Positions 6,312 through 6,321 of a stretch of 6,321 nt of DNA are shown in pieces (within the stretch, counting starts at the first letter, position 1; every line of letters starts with the position of its first letter). The DNA lies in the NCBI GenBank assembly GCA_948528155.1, contig CAOSZT010000129.1, positions 1 to 6,321 of the forward strand, written 5' to 3'. Origin of the DNA: an uncultured Clostridia bacterium (GTDB lineage Bacteria; Bacillota; Clostridia; TANB77; CAG-508). Under the pieces are notes generated by a model. That model did not search any database, was not told the origin of the DNA, and saw only the letters and a program-made list of their open reading frames with translations. The translations under genes were made by a program, and so were the position numbers.

Positions 6312-6321
6312 AAAGAAGATA

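Noticed and set aside
6255..6321. Terminator downstream of ruvX
   Set aside because: No hairpin with a stable stem and T-run could be found; transcription may continue past the window or end by another mechanism.

Overview
The window is very A+T-rich DNA with all genes on the + strand, all ending in TAA and mostly preceded by strong purine-rich ribosome binding sites. The ireB-ruvX pair, the G5/SH3b cell-wall hydrolase and the base composition point to a low-GC Gram-positive bacterium (Bacillota), most likely an uncultured or gut-type clostridium. The organism call is an inference from gene content, because no rRNA or other marker is present.

Layout: (1) 42-1268, a secreted or membrane-anchored peptidoglycan hydrolase (G5, SH3b, glucosaminidase). 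(2) 1269-1390, an intergenic region with a good sigma-A-type promoter (TTGATA, 17-nt spacer, TATGAT). (3) 1391-6254, five closely spaced genes that look like one transcription unit: a small exported two-membrane-segment protein with VirB2/TrbC-like topology; a long TadZ/CpaE-like protein; a membrane-anchored GAF plus degenerate GGDEF protein; ireB; and ruvX. (4) 6255-6321, a short tail with a possible promoter for a gene beyond the window. No intrinsic terminator, tRNA, rRNA, CRISPR array or mobile element is visible.

The most unusual part is the 1391-5503 block. The 837-residue protein joins an atypical receiver-like N-terminus, two tandem AT-hook motifs, an acidic tract with seven LPGF motifs whose spacing grows from 10 to 14 residues, and a C-terminal MinD/ParA/TadZ-like domain whose Walker A loop has lost its usual lysines. 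Its neighbours are a pilin-like membrane protein and a non-canonical GAF/GGDEF membrane protein. Together they could form an envelope-associated assembly or positioning system. That system-level reading is inference. The ireB-ruvX pair is housekeeping: a regulatory phosphoprotein of the PASTA-kinase pathway and a YqgF-family nuclease. Its placement behind this block suggests shared transcription, not necessarily shared function.
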